From NCBI RefSeq assembly GCF_000003815.2, contig NC_049995.1, positions 13,044,062-13,108,061 on the forward strand: a stretch of 64,000 bases of DNA. Reading direction: 5' to 3'. Shown here piece after piece: positions 25,016 through 37,657 of the stretch (its first letter is position 1; every line of letters starts with the position of its first letter). The notes beneath the pieces are model-generated. The model was given only the letters and a program-made list of their open reading frames with translations, had not been told where the DNA came from and searched no databases. The translations under genes and the position numbers were made by a program. Source of the DNA: Branchiostoma floridae (Eukaryota; Chordata; Leptocardii; Amphioxiformes; Branchiostomatidae).

Positions 25016-26605
25016 TAGATAAGAAAATCAAACTATCAGACACTCGACGCCACCGAGGCTTGTTTTTTTCTTTCTCACTAGATAATATTATATGGGAAAG
25101 TACAGGTCTCGTATGTAACTATCAATTTATAACTCGTCAGGTTGTCCCGAGGAGTTAAGTTTTGCGATGAGTTTCCTACAAATAGCATACCATCTCACTC
25201 AAGACAAATTGGTCCATTAGAATCGAGACAAGCAGAGGAAAATGCATTGCCATTATCTAGAGTTATGATAAGTGCTAATAGAAATACAATTTCATTTACA
25301 TGGCGTTATTTGGAAACAGTTAAACAACAGCGACCATTATTCGGGCGAGGCACATTTGATATCAACAAGGCATACCATCATTAAGGTGACATAATTAAGA
25401 TAATCGGTAGTATTCTACAAACAACGTAATTGCACGTTAGCGACGCAATATGACCTGATATATTTCATAATGTTTCCAACGTGCCGGTAAAGGGCTAATT
25501 ACTGTCATTAATGCTAATTGTATCATGAGACCGGACTTTCAAAGAAGACTCATTAATGCTAACATTTTCGCTTTAACGGGACTGTTATTAGCTATTGTGT
25601 ATTCCTACTGTCTAATGTTGTATTGTCAATGGCGTATTGCAATATTCACTTCATAGCTGACGCTGTGTGCGTTTATTAAGTTAAAAGAAAGTCAAAGTCT
25701 GTGAAGCCCGTTCCTGGCCATACACTTTGCTACACACTCGAGGCCTTATTTACTCATATATAGTTGTATGACCATTTATCCTAAAACCTCAAATTTTCTA
25801 ATCTTTCCATTATATTAGCGGGTAACCTTTAGCGGGTAACCTTTCCTATGTAATTCCAAGAAAATGTTACAACACCATATTGCTTTCATTTCAAGACGGA
25901 AGGACATTCTCTTGCGTAAAACACAGTAATTTGGTCGCGGAAATTTAAACCAATAAAGGAAACTCCGCCGTGGGCACGTAACAAAGCAAATGATATTGCT
26001 ACTGTCGGTGATTTGTTGTAACAAGCTGTAATGGACCTAAATATGTCTCATAGGCGAACGTAATTGCTATCTTTATATACACATAACATCCACCTAAATT
26101 CGCGTTTGGCTCGCTATCGAAAACACATAACTTGTTATTGTACTGAAACGTCCTTGGTAACCTTGTAACTGACAGACAAATTTTATCAAGTGTTTTTAAG
26201 TGTGTCCGGCCAAAGTAGAGTGGACGTTGAAATTTGGTTGGGTATTTGATAAAACGCTTTGGTAATGAAATAACATCTAAAGAGGTGAAGTGCCATCCCC
26301 AACTAAATGCAATGGTGCTTGTTTGCTGATTCACTACTGCCTTACTCGTTGATTCGTTCATCTGCAAATTGCAGTATGGACATGTCCTAATCACCTTGTG
26401 ATATAAATCTTTTCTTCATTGGGTCCATCTGGGCTATCTCTCGGATGGAACATGATCTTCGAGGTCCGCTTAGACTAAATCTGGGGCAAAGACGAGTGCA
26501 TTTGTCTACGTCAGTAGAAAGCCTAAATCCTTATAGGACATCCTACTTACAAATGAAACGCCGAGGTGGGCATTGAAGAAGAACAGATGACAGAGAAAAA
26601 CTTTT
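25016..26605. other. No supported gene
   Basis: An open frame at 25142-25384 (SRVMISANRNTISFTWRYLE is part of it) looks somewhat protein-like but has no recognised family or splice sites. A 14-bp unit (TAGCGGGTAACCTT) is tandem at about 25817-25844. Confidence 0.5.
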
Positions 26606-26880
26606 GGTTTTAAACAGACAAGGACAATGTGGCACTGCACATAAGTTAGTAACTTATATCAAACAGTGCAACATTCACAGTACAGACAGGAGATAAAGGT
26701 AGCTTTGTCTTTTACCTTCCCGACCAAAGTTAGTTACCAATTTTCACACATCGGTGAAGTGAGGAAGATCGTGTAAAGTGCCTTTCCCAAGGGCACAACG
26801 TTGGGGGCACGGCGGTGATCGAATTCGAGACCTTAAGATTCCGAGCCGGACGCTCTACCAATTACGCCACACTCGGAGTG
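26606..26880 (-). mobile_element. SINE S2, minus strand
   Basis: The minus strand reads GAGTGTGGCGTAATTGGTAG, GGTCTCGAATTCGATCACCG, GTTGTGCCCTTGGGAAAGGC, and ends CATTGTCCTTGTCTGTTTAA. Best-preserved copy. Confidence 0.8.
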
Positions 26881-27710
26881 GTTTGAAGGCCGAATCTACA
26901 GAATCGTATGAAGACAATGTTTCATATTAGTCTCCTTCCCGAGTCTGTGAGTACTCTTATCAAATCACCAACTCAAACTACAGCCCATACTAGCACGCAC
27001 GGACACATATACACATTTATTCCCGAATTATAGTGGAACACCCTGCCTGGCAAGGCAGTGACAGCCCCACAGTTGGGTCCTTCAGTACTAGGCTAGAGGC
27101 TTGCCCGCCTTAGCCCGGGATTTCCAACTCCCCACCCCCTACTTTGCCTCTGAGGGGGGTTATCTGGGGGTAGTGTAGTGTAATGTGAATGTATGTAGAT
27201 GTATATATCTTAGTCCTTGGACAGAATGTGTTTGATGACACATTGGTGAGTCTCCCCGTACTCTGCTGATCAACCCAAATGTCAATTTGTGTCATGAGAC
27301 GTTAGTGTAAATTGGTGGGTTTGCTCACGAAGTAGTAATACATGATTTTCAATTTCCTGGAAATTGAATCAAGTTGTCATTTTCCTAACTGAATGTAGAT
27401 TGTATACGTCAATGAAGCACGAAACAAACGTGAGTAGAAATTTAACATTTTGTCAAAATTAAAGTTTGGTTGAAGTCAGCACCAGCTGTTGGCTGTCCGT
27501 TGTGATAGCGTATTGGGTAGAGTGAGTCCATGAGTAAATTATTTATTTTCTGCAAAGCACCTATCACTGTTGAGAAGAGTATAGAACTTAAGCACAAGTC
27601 ACATACTAGTGGACTCACGGTAGATGGTATCAGTTTAAGGGCAATCGGGAAATAAAGGATTACGCCAATTGATTGATTAAACTACCTGTTGTAAGCCAGC
27701 ACCCTTGTGT

Positions 27711-27870
27711 GAGGTCTGTGTGGCGCAACGGATAGAGCGCTGGACTCGGAACCTAATAGGTCTTGTTTTTGATACTCGTCTTGCCCCAACCATGGCACTT
27801 GGCTAAGGTATTTAACACGAAATAACCACCATGACGGTAAAGTGACGCCAGCCAAGCCTTTTTGGCTAAT
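27711..27870 (+). mobile_element. SINE S2, truncated and diverged
   Basis: GTGTGGCGCAACGGATAGAG, GGACTCGGAACCTAATAGG, then CATGGCACTTGGCTAAGG. Same head and central motif as the other S2 copies; the 3' part is not recognised. Confidence 0.55.
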
Positions 27871-28803
27871 CGGTGAACAAGTGTGCCAAAAAAACACAGA
27901 TTTGGTACACCAGTGCGTGTGCCAACATCTGCACATTTGCCACCAAGAGCCGTAAATTTTATCTCTCTGTGCGAATATATTTTTCTCCACGGATGCTGAT
28001 TAAAGGTCTGCAATGGCGAAGTAGACAATGTGGAGAATACATTATGTTTTACGTTTATGTATTACATTGTAGAGATTACGGTACGCAATACATTTAACGT
28101 TGTTACATGCGGCAATTTTTATTGAATAAAGATAAGTCGGACGGAGTTAACTTCGTTATTTATAAGCTTTTGATGAAAACAAGCAATACCAAGATGATTA
28201 ATGACCTCAATTGGCAATAAACCTCAAATAGCCCTTATACTTCGTACGGGCTTTAAACAATGCATACACTAAAGGAAGATGAAGAGAACACTATGCTACA
28301 AACTTAACTACCAAAGCTGTAAAGTTTTTTCTAACGACTGCACAAGGCCATGTTTTCATACGCTTTGACAGGTATACGGTACTGCAACAAGATGAACGAT
28401 CTAGTCGCGTTGCAAATCTAATATTTTTGAAGTAAGATTCTATTATACGGTAGTATTTTTACTCACTACGTATCCTCACATTGATGAGCCTTTTCACCAT
28501 TAAACGTGTAATTTAATAGGCGTTATATCAAGTATGCTCCAGGTCAAGTCAGGTTATGAACCATGTCAAATTAGGAATAGTGTCGCCCGTAAAGTTTCCT
28601 TTGACCGCGATGTTGACCTCTTACCCATTTTATCATGATCTCATGTTAGATCCATCACTAGAGATGCTGACCTTCTCACTTACCAGACCTGTTGACGGTT
28701 CACTAAACCGACGTGCTGTATTGTATTGCAGAGTTGTTGCTGTAGCCTGATTTTGAATTATTACATGTACACTAGAGTCCCACATACATGTAGATTATAA
28801 AAT

Positions 28804-29145
28804 AGGGCCCCACATAGATTATGAAAACCGTCTTGATATTTGGTTAATTCCGTTTGCTCTCTCGTGTGTATTTTTCACTTGCACAATTTCAGAACTTCTT
28901 GAGTGTCTTGAACAGCTAGGCAGGTTCCTTTAAACCCTTTGACATTACTCAAGATCTTTTAACAGGATGCCTTACGGGGTCCCACATACATTATGAAAAC
29001 CGTCTTGATATTTGGTTAATTTCCGTTGTGTGTGGATTTTGCATTTGCACAGTTTTAGCACTTCTAACTAATTGTGTCTTGATCAGCTAGGCAGGTTTCT
29101 CTAAACCACTGACATTTGCTTAGTGATCTTTTTAACGGTATGTCT
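28804..29145. repeat. Tandem duplication, period about 173 bp
   Basis: TTATGAAAACCGTCTTGATA then TTTGGTTAATT and CAGCTAGGCAGGTT in both halves. Confidence 0.8.
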
Positions 29146-30429
29146 CACACAAAGTCGTCTGACCTCCTTAGGTATCCTCCGTCTTTTACCGAGAAGAATT
29201 GTTGCTGTTGAATACTACACGGCGACTTCGTACACAGATCTGGACTAAAGATTCAGTCAGCGTAAGTTACAGTCTAGTGGGCATCCTTCTTATGGTCTGT
29301 ATTTTCCGCCGTGGCAGCTTGCGATCCGTTTACGCCTTCTTTAGCTGTGCTGTTTCAGATAACTACTTTAAGGGGTTATTTATCAACTTACACTTCAGAA
29401 CACATTTATTCATTTATTACAACAGTTATTGATTTAGGTCAGTCATGGCCTTTCTCCTAGTTGAGAATCTAAGTGCTCAATATTAACCATGAGTGACTAA
29501 GTAGGTACATAGCACAACTCTGTCATGATATGATACCGTACGCAAAACAGGCTGACCCTACCTTACTCAGACAATCATTCAAGGTACCTCTTGAAGAATT
29601 GTGGTTGCGAGCAAAGCTACAAGATTCTATCAGTTTTGGATAGATAGTCATTGAAAGCATCCCAGAAAAAACAATGTACAATGTAAATAATATATATTTT
29701 GAGAAAACGTTTAACAAGCTTGGCGTATATCACCATATCTACTTAGTCGTGTAGAGATAATGACAAAACTTATGGAGGGATTAATAAGATTAACAGATTT
29801 GGACCTCTGCCCTCAAACGGTATCTGACTCGAAAACGGTCTTCCTGGTTCCGCCATCACTGATTAAGTTTTTTTTATGATTTATATTTGTTGACACAAAC
29901 GTCTGCAACTTTTTACGGTATCCATCAATCAGCGATGAAACAATTTACACAAAACAAAACTACCGGGCCCACAGGAAAGCAGAGAGACCACAGCGCACTG
30001 TATAAATGTTCTCCAGAATATTCTTCAATAGTATCCTCACTCTTGGATTTGCGAACTTGGCTACGTTACGACAGTGCGTTTCCTCACAGTAGAACAAATG
30101 GTATTTTTTGAAGATGTAACCTTTGGTTATCAAAAAGACCTGTTGTTTTACCCCATAACGTACCCTACTTCCAGGTGTTGTGTGCATACCCCAAGAACTA
30201 CTGAGGCCGCATTGTGTTAATTTCTTTGCAATCACGGTATTTTTCACTGAAGAGGTACTAACCGTACACTACCAGGATAATCACAAGGGGTTATGTGGAG
30301 GCAAGCGTACAGAGAAAACTGACACCATCACTAATTAGCTGGTATCCCTACATGGTACAGCCTACAGGTGTTTTTCCCTGATTTCTTCTAAAGAGGTTTC
30401 AATTACGGACCCTGCGTCAGTGAGATATA
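29146..30429. other. No gene seen
   Basis: Unrecognised single-copy-looking sequence. Confidence 0.55.
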
Positions 30430-30660
30430 AGCTTTGATGTCCAAACACGTAGGCTGATTCGGCCGCCCGCGGAGCAAGGATATAACAGTAATCACGTGTT
30501 TTCTGTCCAGCCTACGCAGCCAATCAGCTATCAGTTGACAGACAGAGGAGGTGTCAGGCGTTAGGAATATTTGGTGGATAGCAACGGCCGCTGCCGGGAG
30601 GTTTTGGACCGAAGTCTTCCACCGTGCAAATTACATAAAGGTACGCTTCTTTCACATTGA
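30430..30660 (+). promoter_or_regulatory. GC-rich promoter-like patch with CCAAT motif and possible first exon
   Basis: Locally CpG-rich (GGCCGCCCGCGG) in an AT-rich region, with CAGCCAATCAG at about 30518 and AATTACATAAAG then GTACGC, a plausible donor, at 30630-30645. It could be a non-coding first exon of a plus-strand gene. The receptor at 48.5 kb, whose first coding exon has an upstream acceptor, is one candidate. Not demonstrated. Confidence 0.25.
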
Positions 30661-31224
30661 CATGGCGGAGTCATGTTAACTTTGATATTATAGAGTCTGT
30701 TTCTTAGCGTCCATTTTGAGTCCTTGTGTAGAAATATTAAAGGTAAGCCGATTTGTTAGATGAGTATGTCAAGGCTTGATCCTTCCAAGAATGGACTGCT
30801 GATGAGTAACGTAACTTTTTTTTCGTACAGAGCTCTCCGAATTGCAATATACCAGTAGATATATTTCAGATGAGACAAAATTTGATATTCGAAAATATAT
30901 GTATGACTAAGACATTTATTTTGCAAAACGTCGTCATCGGCGATGGTACTGAAAACATCTGATTTTCATTTTTCGTATTTAGTAATACAGCTGGAGAGCA
31001 AAATTGATCCTTACCTTGCCAAATAGTATTTTCATCCCCATATATCCATATTAATCCGTTCTGCATTATTCTACCCATCAATAATAAATCAGTTATAATT
31101 GACTTTGATCCTAGAAAATGTACTGCCATAATGACAAAGAGCAGAGAGGATTTTCGCCTGGTTTTCGCAACAGGTTCTAAATGCTTACATGCATAATAAG
31201 GGGATATCTTTGCTTGTCGCTCGT

Positions 31225-32200
31225 TCATGAATGATGTAGTCAGCGTCCTATGCTTGGTTGAATAGCTTGCCCTATGTTAGAATAAAGTACTTGCGGTTTG
31301 CAGGAAGATCGCACAAGTAGCTCAGCTTGAGACAATAATTTTTGGGTCATCTACTGGGCAGAGTATCTATAAGAGATCTTCGCTCGTCGAACATTCATGG
31401 AAAATGAAGTCAGCGTCTTATGCTTGGTTGAATGGCTTGCTTTATGTTGAAGTACTTGCGGTTTGCAGAAAGATCGCACGAGAAGATCAGCTTGAGACAC
31501 TAATTTTCGGGTCATACTGAGTAAAGTAACTATGAGAGATTTTCGCTTGTCGCAATTTCATTTAAAATGTAGCCAGCATCTTATGCTTGGTTGAATGGTT
31601 TGCTCTATGTTAAAGTACTTGCGGTTTGCAGAAAGATCGCACAAGAAGCTCAGCTTGAGACAACAATTTCGGGTCATTTACTGGGTAGAGTAACTACTAG
31701 AGATTTTCACTTGTCGCACATTCATGGATGATGTAGTCATCGTCTTATGCTTGATTGAATGGCTCGCCCTGTGTTAAAATAAAGTACTTGCGGTTTGCAG
31801 AAATATCGCACAAGTTGCTCTGCTTGAGACAATAATTTTTGGGTCATCTACTGGGCAGAGTAGCTATTAGAGATCTTCGCTTGTGGAACATTCATGGAAA
31901 ATGTAGTCAACGTCTTATGGTTGGTTGAATGGCTTGCCCTATGTTAAGATAAAGTACTTGCGGTTTGCAGAAAGATCGCACGAGAAGATCAGCTTGAGAC
32001 ACTAATTTTCGGGTCATACTGAGTAAAGTAACTATGAGAGATTTTTGTTTGTCGCAATTTCATTTAAAATGTAGCCAGCATCTTATGGCAAGTCATGCTT
32101 GGTTGAATGGTTTGCTCTATGTTAAAGTGCTTGCGGTTTGCCGAAAGATTGCAGCAGCATATCAACTTGAGAAAATAGTCTTTGGGTCATTTACTAGACA
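31225..32200. repeat. Satellite-like array, ~167-bp monomer in a three-unit higher-order repeat
   Basis: (T/G)(A/G)CTTGCGGTTTGC recurs at about 31288, 31453, 31616, 31785, 31955 and 32126. Monomers 1/4, 2/5 and 3/6 share private variants (2 and 5 both read GAAGATCAGCTTGAGACACT then TCATACTGAGTAAAGTAACT), giving an order-3 period of about 500 bp. Confidence 0.85.
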
Positions 32201-32770
32201 GAGTGTTCCTGGCAGAGGAAATAAATGTGCATCTTAATGGGCTAATTAACTTTTAACGGTTCTAAATTGCAGATCAAGTTGGGAAAAAAACTCTTCGGGT
32301 CACGTTTAGGCCACACCGATTTAATTTCTTGGTTCACGGATTCGCTCGCTCCTATTTTTTGGAAAAAAAATTACTACTCAGCAAATTTTCACCATTAATG
32401 AAACCATTCACCAACTTTCTGGTGTAGCAAATTGGCCTTTATATTATAAGCTCCTTCAAGTGTGGGTACAGGTGCTGTTACTGTACAAAAATAGTCAAGA
32501 AGTACAAATCTCTGTTTTTTATCCTCTTAGACGTCCAGGTAAACAACATTTAAATACAATCGTTCTGCCAGGTCATTCTAGTGACGCTGAAGATGAGTGA
32601 CAGATGTCACTCGAAACATCTGGAAGTAAATCTCCGTTTTGTAAAAATCCAGCAATTTAACTGTATTTGAAAAATCTTTTGGTCGGAGTGTTTCTGGCAA
32701 GACAGAGTGGTACTGGCAAAGGAAATAAATGCCCGTCTTAATAGGCTAATTAACTTCTAATTGTTTCAGA
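32195..32770. repeat. Spaced repeat pair after the satellite
   Basis: GGCAGAGGAAATAAATG...CTTAATGGGCTAATTAACTT (32210-32258) recurs as GGCAAAGGAAATAAATG...CTTAATAGGCTAATTAACTT (32713-32762). Confidence 0.6.
32303..32345 (+). mobile_element. Solitary end of the TTAGGCCACAC family
   Basis: TTTAGGCCACACCGATTTAA then TTTCTTGGTTCACGGATTCG. No partner end was found nearby. Confidence 0.4.
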
Positions 32771-33227
32771 ACGGCAATTATGCCGACTAATGTGGTTTGT
32801 GCTACATATGGCTGTCAGTACGATTGTCGAACGAAACGAACTTAAGTTGTTTGTTTTGATTCATATTATACGCTGCGGTTTACAAAGTTGCAGATAACAT
32901 GTCGACAAAAGACATGATGAAATTTGATTGCATTTTAAAGATATATAATAAGAATATCTATATTGATTATAACATCCTGGTCAGATTCAAACATAATTTC
33001 ATGCGAATGATACCTACCTGATGTCGTAAATTATGCTCCAATGGCTTCACACTTTTGAATCCGTGCATAATACCTTGGTTATTCTGATGCATGTCCTTCT
33101 GTCACTTTGTAAGAAGTGTAATGACATAGAGGATGGAATACCGAAAATATTCTACAAAAGTAGATAGTACTGACTTCGCTGCCTATTACCAATGACAAAG
33201 AGCACATGGCCTCCTGTTGTAATGACC

Positions 33228-33300
33228 CTGTTTGGGCCCAAATCAATGTAATCATCTTTATTGCCACAACAAAACTATAGCGCCTTTCGTAAGGTCTATC
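33228..33300 (-). mobile_element. LINE 3' terminus, minus strand
   Basis: The minus strand reads GGCGCTATAGTTTTGTTGTG then GCAATAAAGATGATTACATT, an AATAAAG-GAT-type tail. Confidence 0.4.
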
Positions 33301-33354
33301 ATAACTACATAATATACTACATGTAAATAGACAACTGTTTACAATTGCATTCCC

Positions 33355-33378
33355 TATATATATATATATATATATATG
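33355..33378. repeat. (AT)n microsatellite
   Basis: TATATATATATATATATATA. A similar run is at 45780-45796. Confidence 0.85.
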
Positions 33379-33859
33379 GACATCTATAGATATGAATTAG
33401 TCAACATGTTGAGTCTAGCATGTCATTCACATTTCACACTGTATATTGGTATTACGGTATAAATATTCTTTGATGTATTTACCTATTTGTAATATAGGCT
33501 TTCTAATAGCACATAGAATCCATCTACACCAAAAAAACGCGTCTGATCATTATTCTGCCAGACTGATTAGCTACTCATTAAAATCTGGGACTGGGTGTAA
33601 TTGCCCTTTTACGTTTCGCTGCGTTCTCAGTTTTATGTAGGACAGTTTGTAGTGAGATCACGACGCCGTGACATCTAGGTGTATGGCATGAAGGTAGGGA
33701 ATCCAGTGACTTTTTTGCACTTTCATAGAAATGAGTTGCGTACTTTTATTGCAAAACCTATCCATTCTTACATCGTCAAACTCACATAGTAGAAATATGA
33801 ACGTAAATTTTGTGTTGGTTGACATGAAAATATTTCATGTATATGTCAACTAGTATTCT

Positions 33860-33912
33860 GTTGCGACCCAGTGGGTGTATATGTACAATAAAGGTCTTCA
33901 TTCATTAATTGG
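33860..33912 (+). mobile_element. LINE 3' terminus, (ATTC)n tail
   Basis: GTTGCGACCCAGTGGGTGTA then TACAATAAAGGTCTTCATTC: a 3' end with polyadenylation motif and short tandem tail. Confidence 0.4.
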
Positions 33913-34127
33913 GATTTCATGATACCCTGTGACCAGTGTCATTACGTTGCCGTGGGTGGGTATTTAGAATCCCAAACGATTTGCCGCTCCATCTGCTCTC
34001 ACTGGATGTCTGTTATAGGACCTTCTCAGTGAAATCGAATTAGCAGGAATGAAGGAGAACCAGAATTGCAAAATTCGCGCTGCATCCGTGTGGAAATTCC
34101 AAATGGACCAGTGAATGGACCGTATAT

Positions 34128-34566
34128 CCCCTTCACGCGAGAAGGAATTGGCCGAAATGCTGTTAGGGTAAGTATTCTTTGTCTATTACTGGGTCTTTGT
34201 AGTGCATTCTAGACACCCTCAATGCATTCCAAATATTCTTTGGCCATATTCTGAAAGGATTCAACGTGGCTTTTCGTTTCGGTTCTCCATTGAATGAGAT
34301 CAGAATGTATAGAAAAATGTTGGAGTGTCGTAGAATGCATTCTTACTGCAGTCAGAATACACTGTGAATGCCGTTTTCTATGTCTCCACTTCAAATGCAA
34401 CTCGAAAGTTTTTGGCATGTCTAAAACTTTCGGGCCAACCAAAAGAATGGGTACAATTATCTGGAATGCATTGAGAATTTCTATAATACACTACGAATTC
34501 CCAGGAATAGAAAAGGATTTTCATTCTGACGGCATTTCGGCTACTTCTTGCTCTCGTGTGAAGGGG
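34128..34566. mobile_element. MITE, CCCCTTCAC(A/G)CGAG ends
   Basis: 439 bp with inverted arms of roughly 100 bp: CCCCTTCACGCGAG...GCCGAAATGC and the inner TAGTG(C/T)ATT...CTCAATGCATTCC are mirrored on the right. No ORF of its own. It interrupts or abuts the GPCR-like fragment downstream. Confidence 0.7.
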
Positions 34567-34572
34567 CCTTTA

Positions 34573-34790
34573 TCTTTGACTACCGGGTTGTCTGCAAAGC
34601 AGCAGACGCATACAGGTCCTTTTCTTTGTTATTACGTTATCTGTGCCGCTGCCATACATTCATATCTACATATCGCAGTATATTCTTGGATGCAGGCCAA
34701 CAATAAACTTTGTCGACAGCTATTCTCAATCTCCTTTATTCTTCTTGCAACGACTCTATTAGCTTTCCGGATTGCCTCAGGTGGAAAATC
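34573..34790 (+). pseudogene. Possible adhesion/secretin-type GPCR TM2-TM3 fragment
   Basis: An open plus-strand frame reads HTGPFLCYYVICAAAIHSYL then HIAVYSWMQ. The pattern C...(A)..H..L.I.V.SWM resembles TM3 of family-B/adhesion GPCRs (C.....HY..L..F.WM). Lysine and arginine follow, then another hydrophobic stretch that does not match TM4. A MITE ends 7 bp upstream. I see no convincing exon borders, so it may be a relic or chance. Recognition is from pattern only. Confidence 0.3.
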
Positions 34791-34889
34791 GGATAGTTCT
34801 GAAGCAGCAGGCGTCCAGTTCTTACTTAGTACTACCAGATCAAATTACATGCTGGGAAGAACACGCACTTACGGGGAGCCGAGACCTTG

Positions 34890-35979
34890 TAACGGCACTG
34901 AACTTTAATCCAACACATTCCAGCAAATTCCAAACTGAACCATGAATAAACAAGAGGGCTTTAGCGCATTCTGGAAACTGTTTAGTGCATTGTTTACTAT
35001 TTTTCCCCGGCCATTGCTACACATGCATTGGTCTGCCACTTTCTGTTGTGTCACGAGAAAATAACATTTCAAAGACAGTGTAACTGATAGCAAGTCCTTT
35101 GGGATTCTATTCCCAGTGGAACTTTAATCCAACACAATAATATAACAAGGCTGTTTATCTATGGATTTCATATTTACAACGACAAATTTGTATCAATCGG
35201 CAGGCACTTACTCAAGGTTAAATTGGCAAATCGGCATGTCGGTAAACTGCTGATAGCCGCGATCAAAACACGGCCCAAAAATGCATCAACCAGCGGCAAA
35301 TCCGTTCTGCTGTTCTACTACACAGTTATGACGTTCTATGAAACTTTCCATCCGTTGTTTGGTTAGCAAATGGTGGCAAAATACGTTGTTTGTGAATGGT
35401 TCCCAAAAAATATACTCGCAAAACACAGTACAAACTCCCTACAATACGTCCCCCATGTGGGGCTGTTGGTATCGCCAGTGATGAGATCCGTCCTACTGGC
35501 CTTTGGATGTGATCATTTTCAAAAATAGGGGTGAAGGGGCGTGCTGAAATATGATTCAAAATGGCGCGTGTTCGGATTTCCACTGAATTTGTGTAACAAA
35601 GCCTGGCCCTGTACTTTAAAGAGGGACTCTTCAAGGCATGTTGGTTGTGTTGGATGGACAGTTTATTAATATTTCGCTATATTTACTGTGATGATTAATG
35701 TGTAATGTGAGGACAAAGAGTGGGGTTGCTTGAAATTACAGTCGCTGCCCTCCTCCCACGGCTTGATTACAGCATGAAAACTTACCAGAAGATTGATTAA
35801 CTTGTCGCTGCAACATGCGATCTTTGTGAGCTCAAACTTACAAGGTTTTAAGTCGTATACCTTACTGGTTTTGTAAAGCACTCAAAAGAATTTGCATACC
35901 GGAGCTAGTTTTTGACTGACAGATGGGTTCTGAAAAGTGTTGGATTAAAGTTGCGTTGGATTAAAGTTCAGTGCCGTTA
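34890..35979. mobile_element. 1.09-kb element with inverted ends TAACGGCACTGAACTTTAAT
   Basis: The 24-bp terminal inverted repeat (TAACGGCACTGAACTTTAAT plus CCAA) is perfect at both ends. The sub-terminal TTGGATTAAAGTT motif is duplicated at the right end and recurs at 35119. No transposase ORF. Superfamily not assigned. Confidence 0.6.
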
Positions 35980-37657
35980 GCGTTAATTACGATGAAAGGC
36001 AAATTTTTCACACCATTTTGTTGCTGATTGGAAACTGGAGACCACGCAGTGCTAGAATAAGTTTGAGCATTTGTTTTGCCATATAAAGCACATTTGCAAC
36101 TGCTCGTCAGTAATGTCTTTCTTATACGAATATCTGCGGCTGTCTGCTCTACAAATGCAATATTCAATGTTCACGGTGGTCAAATACGGGCTCAAAACCT
36201 CCCATGTCTAGCCGAATTCGAACCTTCTTCCATGATGTTCCATCTGACGTAATTCGAACCGAACCCGTGTTCTATTTAGGTCATCTGCGGTCATTGCAGG
36301 TAAAACCGTGCTTTCTGGCATTTTCCCCCCAACTAACTTGAATCAGGCGAAAAAGATAGTTTTTAACCAATATAAACAATTTTCTGTACAGTACATCCGT
36401 GCTATCACTTTGTTTGGGACCTGTGATATTTAACGAAGCTACTGACGTTTGTGTTGGTGACCTTGGATATTATAAGTGTTGTTTATACCGGTATCAATTA
36501 CACCCTCCCGCTCTCCGTGCGGCATGACATGCGTGTAAACATCGTTTAAGATCTCCACCAAGAAGAGTCCAACTTAACTCATTGACGGCTCAAAATGACC
36601 GCAACGGTTTTCCCGAGATTTCTGTTTTTGGGATTTTTAAAAAATGCCTTAGATTTTGAATTATTGGTAATTAAGTGCGAAAAATGCCATTTTACTCATA
36701 TTTTTGACTGTAACTTTGCTTAAAATTAAAAATTAAAAAATCCCCAAAACAGAAAGTTTTATTTGCCTCTCAGATGACGAAAAATATAAAAATCGAGAAT
36801 TATCCATGGCACTTGCGGCCCATCTTATCAAGAGTATGGTCATATTGAAGGCCTTCCATGAAACAGAAAATAATCGTCTTTGGAAGCAAAATCGAAACAA
36901 AACAACTATCTCAATTCAAACGGGAAGATTGAAACTATCTAAAATTGCGAATTTAATGTTATTTTGAATACATTTTCCTTGTCATAACATTCTGTTTATT
37001 TTGAAATATTTTACGGTTAGCAAATAGTAGGCCTCTTGTAACCCGATACTCTGTCGAACTCGCATAGCAACGGGAAAGAATACCCTAGCAACCGACCGCC
37101 GTGGTTTTTCTTTTTTACCTTAACAGCAACAGGTTCATACTAAAAGGTGGTATGACAAAAATAATTTTGCCTGGCGTCTCTTACAAATATCGCAATCATT
37201 ATAGAAAATAGGCCAGGGCGTCGTAAACTGGAAACTGTTCTTTCCACCCGGTACTTGTCGATTAGAAAGACTTCGACATAAATGTAAAAAAAATTCTAGT
37301 ACGAGTACTTTTAACACTTTTAAGACTTTTCAGTGCGTTTGCAGTTATAATTTCAATACCTTGCAAATGAAAATAGATGGCTTAGAACAAACGTCCAGGT
37401 TTGCGTGTAAGTATTGTAAATATTGTGTTACTGAAAGGGTAATAGACCGATCCCAAAAAAGCCCCACCCACCTCTGTCAAAACGTAAAAAGGCAAAATGA
37501 CAAAAATGAATATACATAGAAATGACTTTCAAGTAGTCATTTTCTCATTGGTAGGAATAGTAAATGTCATACATCTACATCCGATCTTTAAGAAATATAA
37601 CAACTTTCCCATGCTAACCTTTCTATCGCTGCACATTGTACGGTTACAGTTATACTT
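35980..37657. other. No gene seen
   Basis: Only the imperfect inverted repeat near 36.6 kb was recognised. Confidence 0.55.
36600..36785. repeat. Imperfect inverted repeat
   Basis: TTTCTGTTTTTGGGATTTTT (36619-36638) is mirrored by AAAAAATCCCCAAAACAGAA about 100 bp later. AT-rich spacer, no ORF. Confidence 0.5.

Noticed and set aside
34294-34908. 204-codon frame taken as one protein
   Set aside because: Its first third is MITE sequence; only the middle hydrophobic part is worth a second look and is listed separately.
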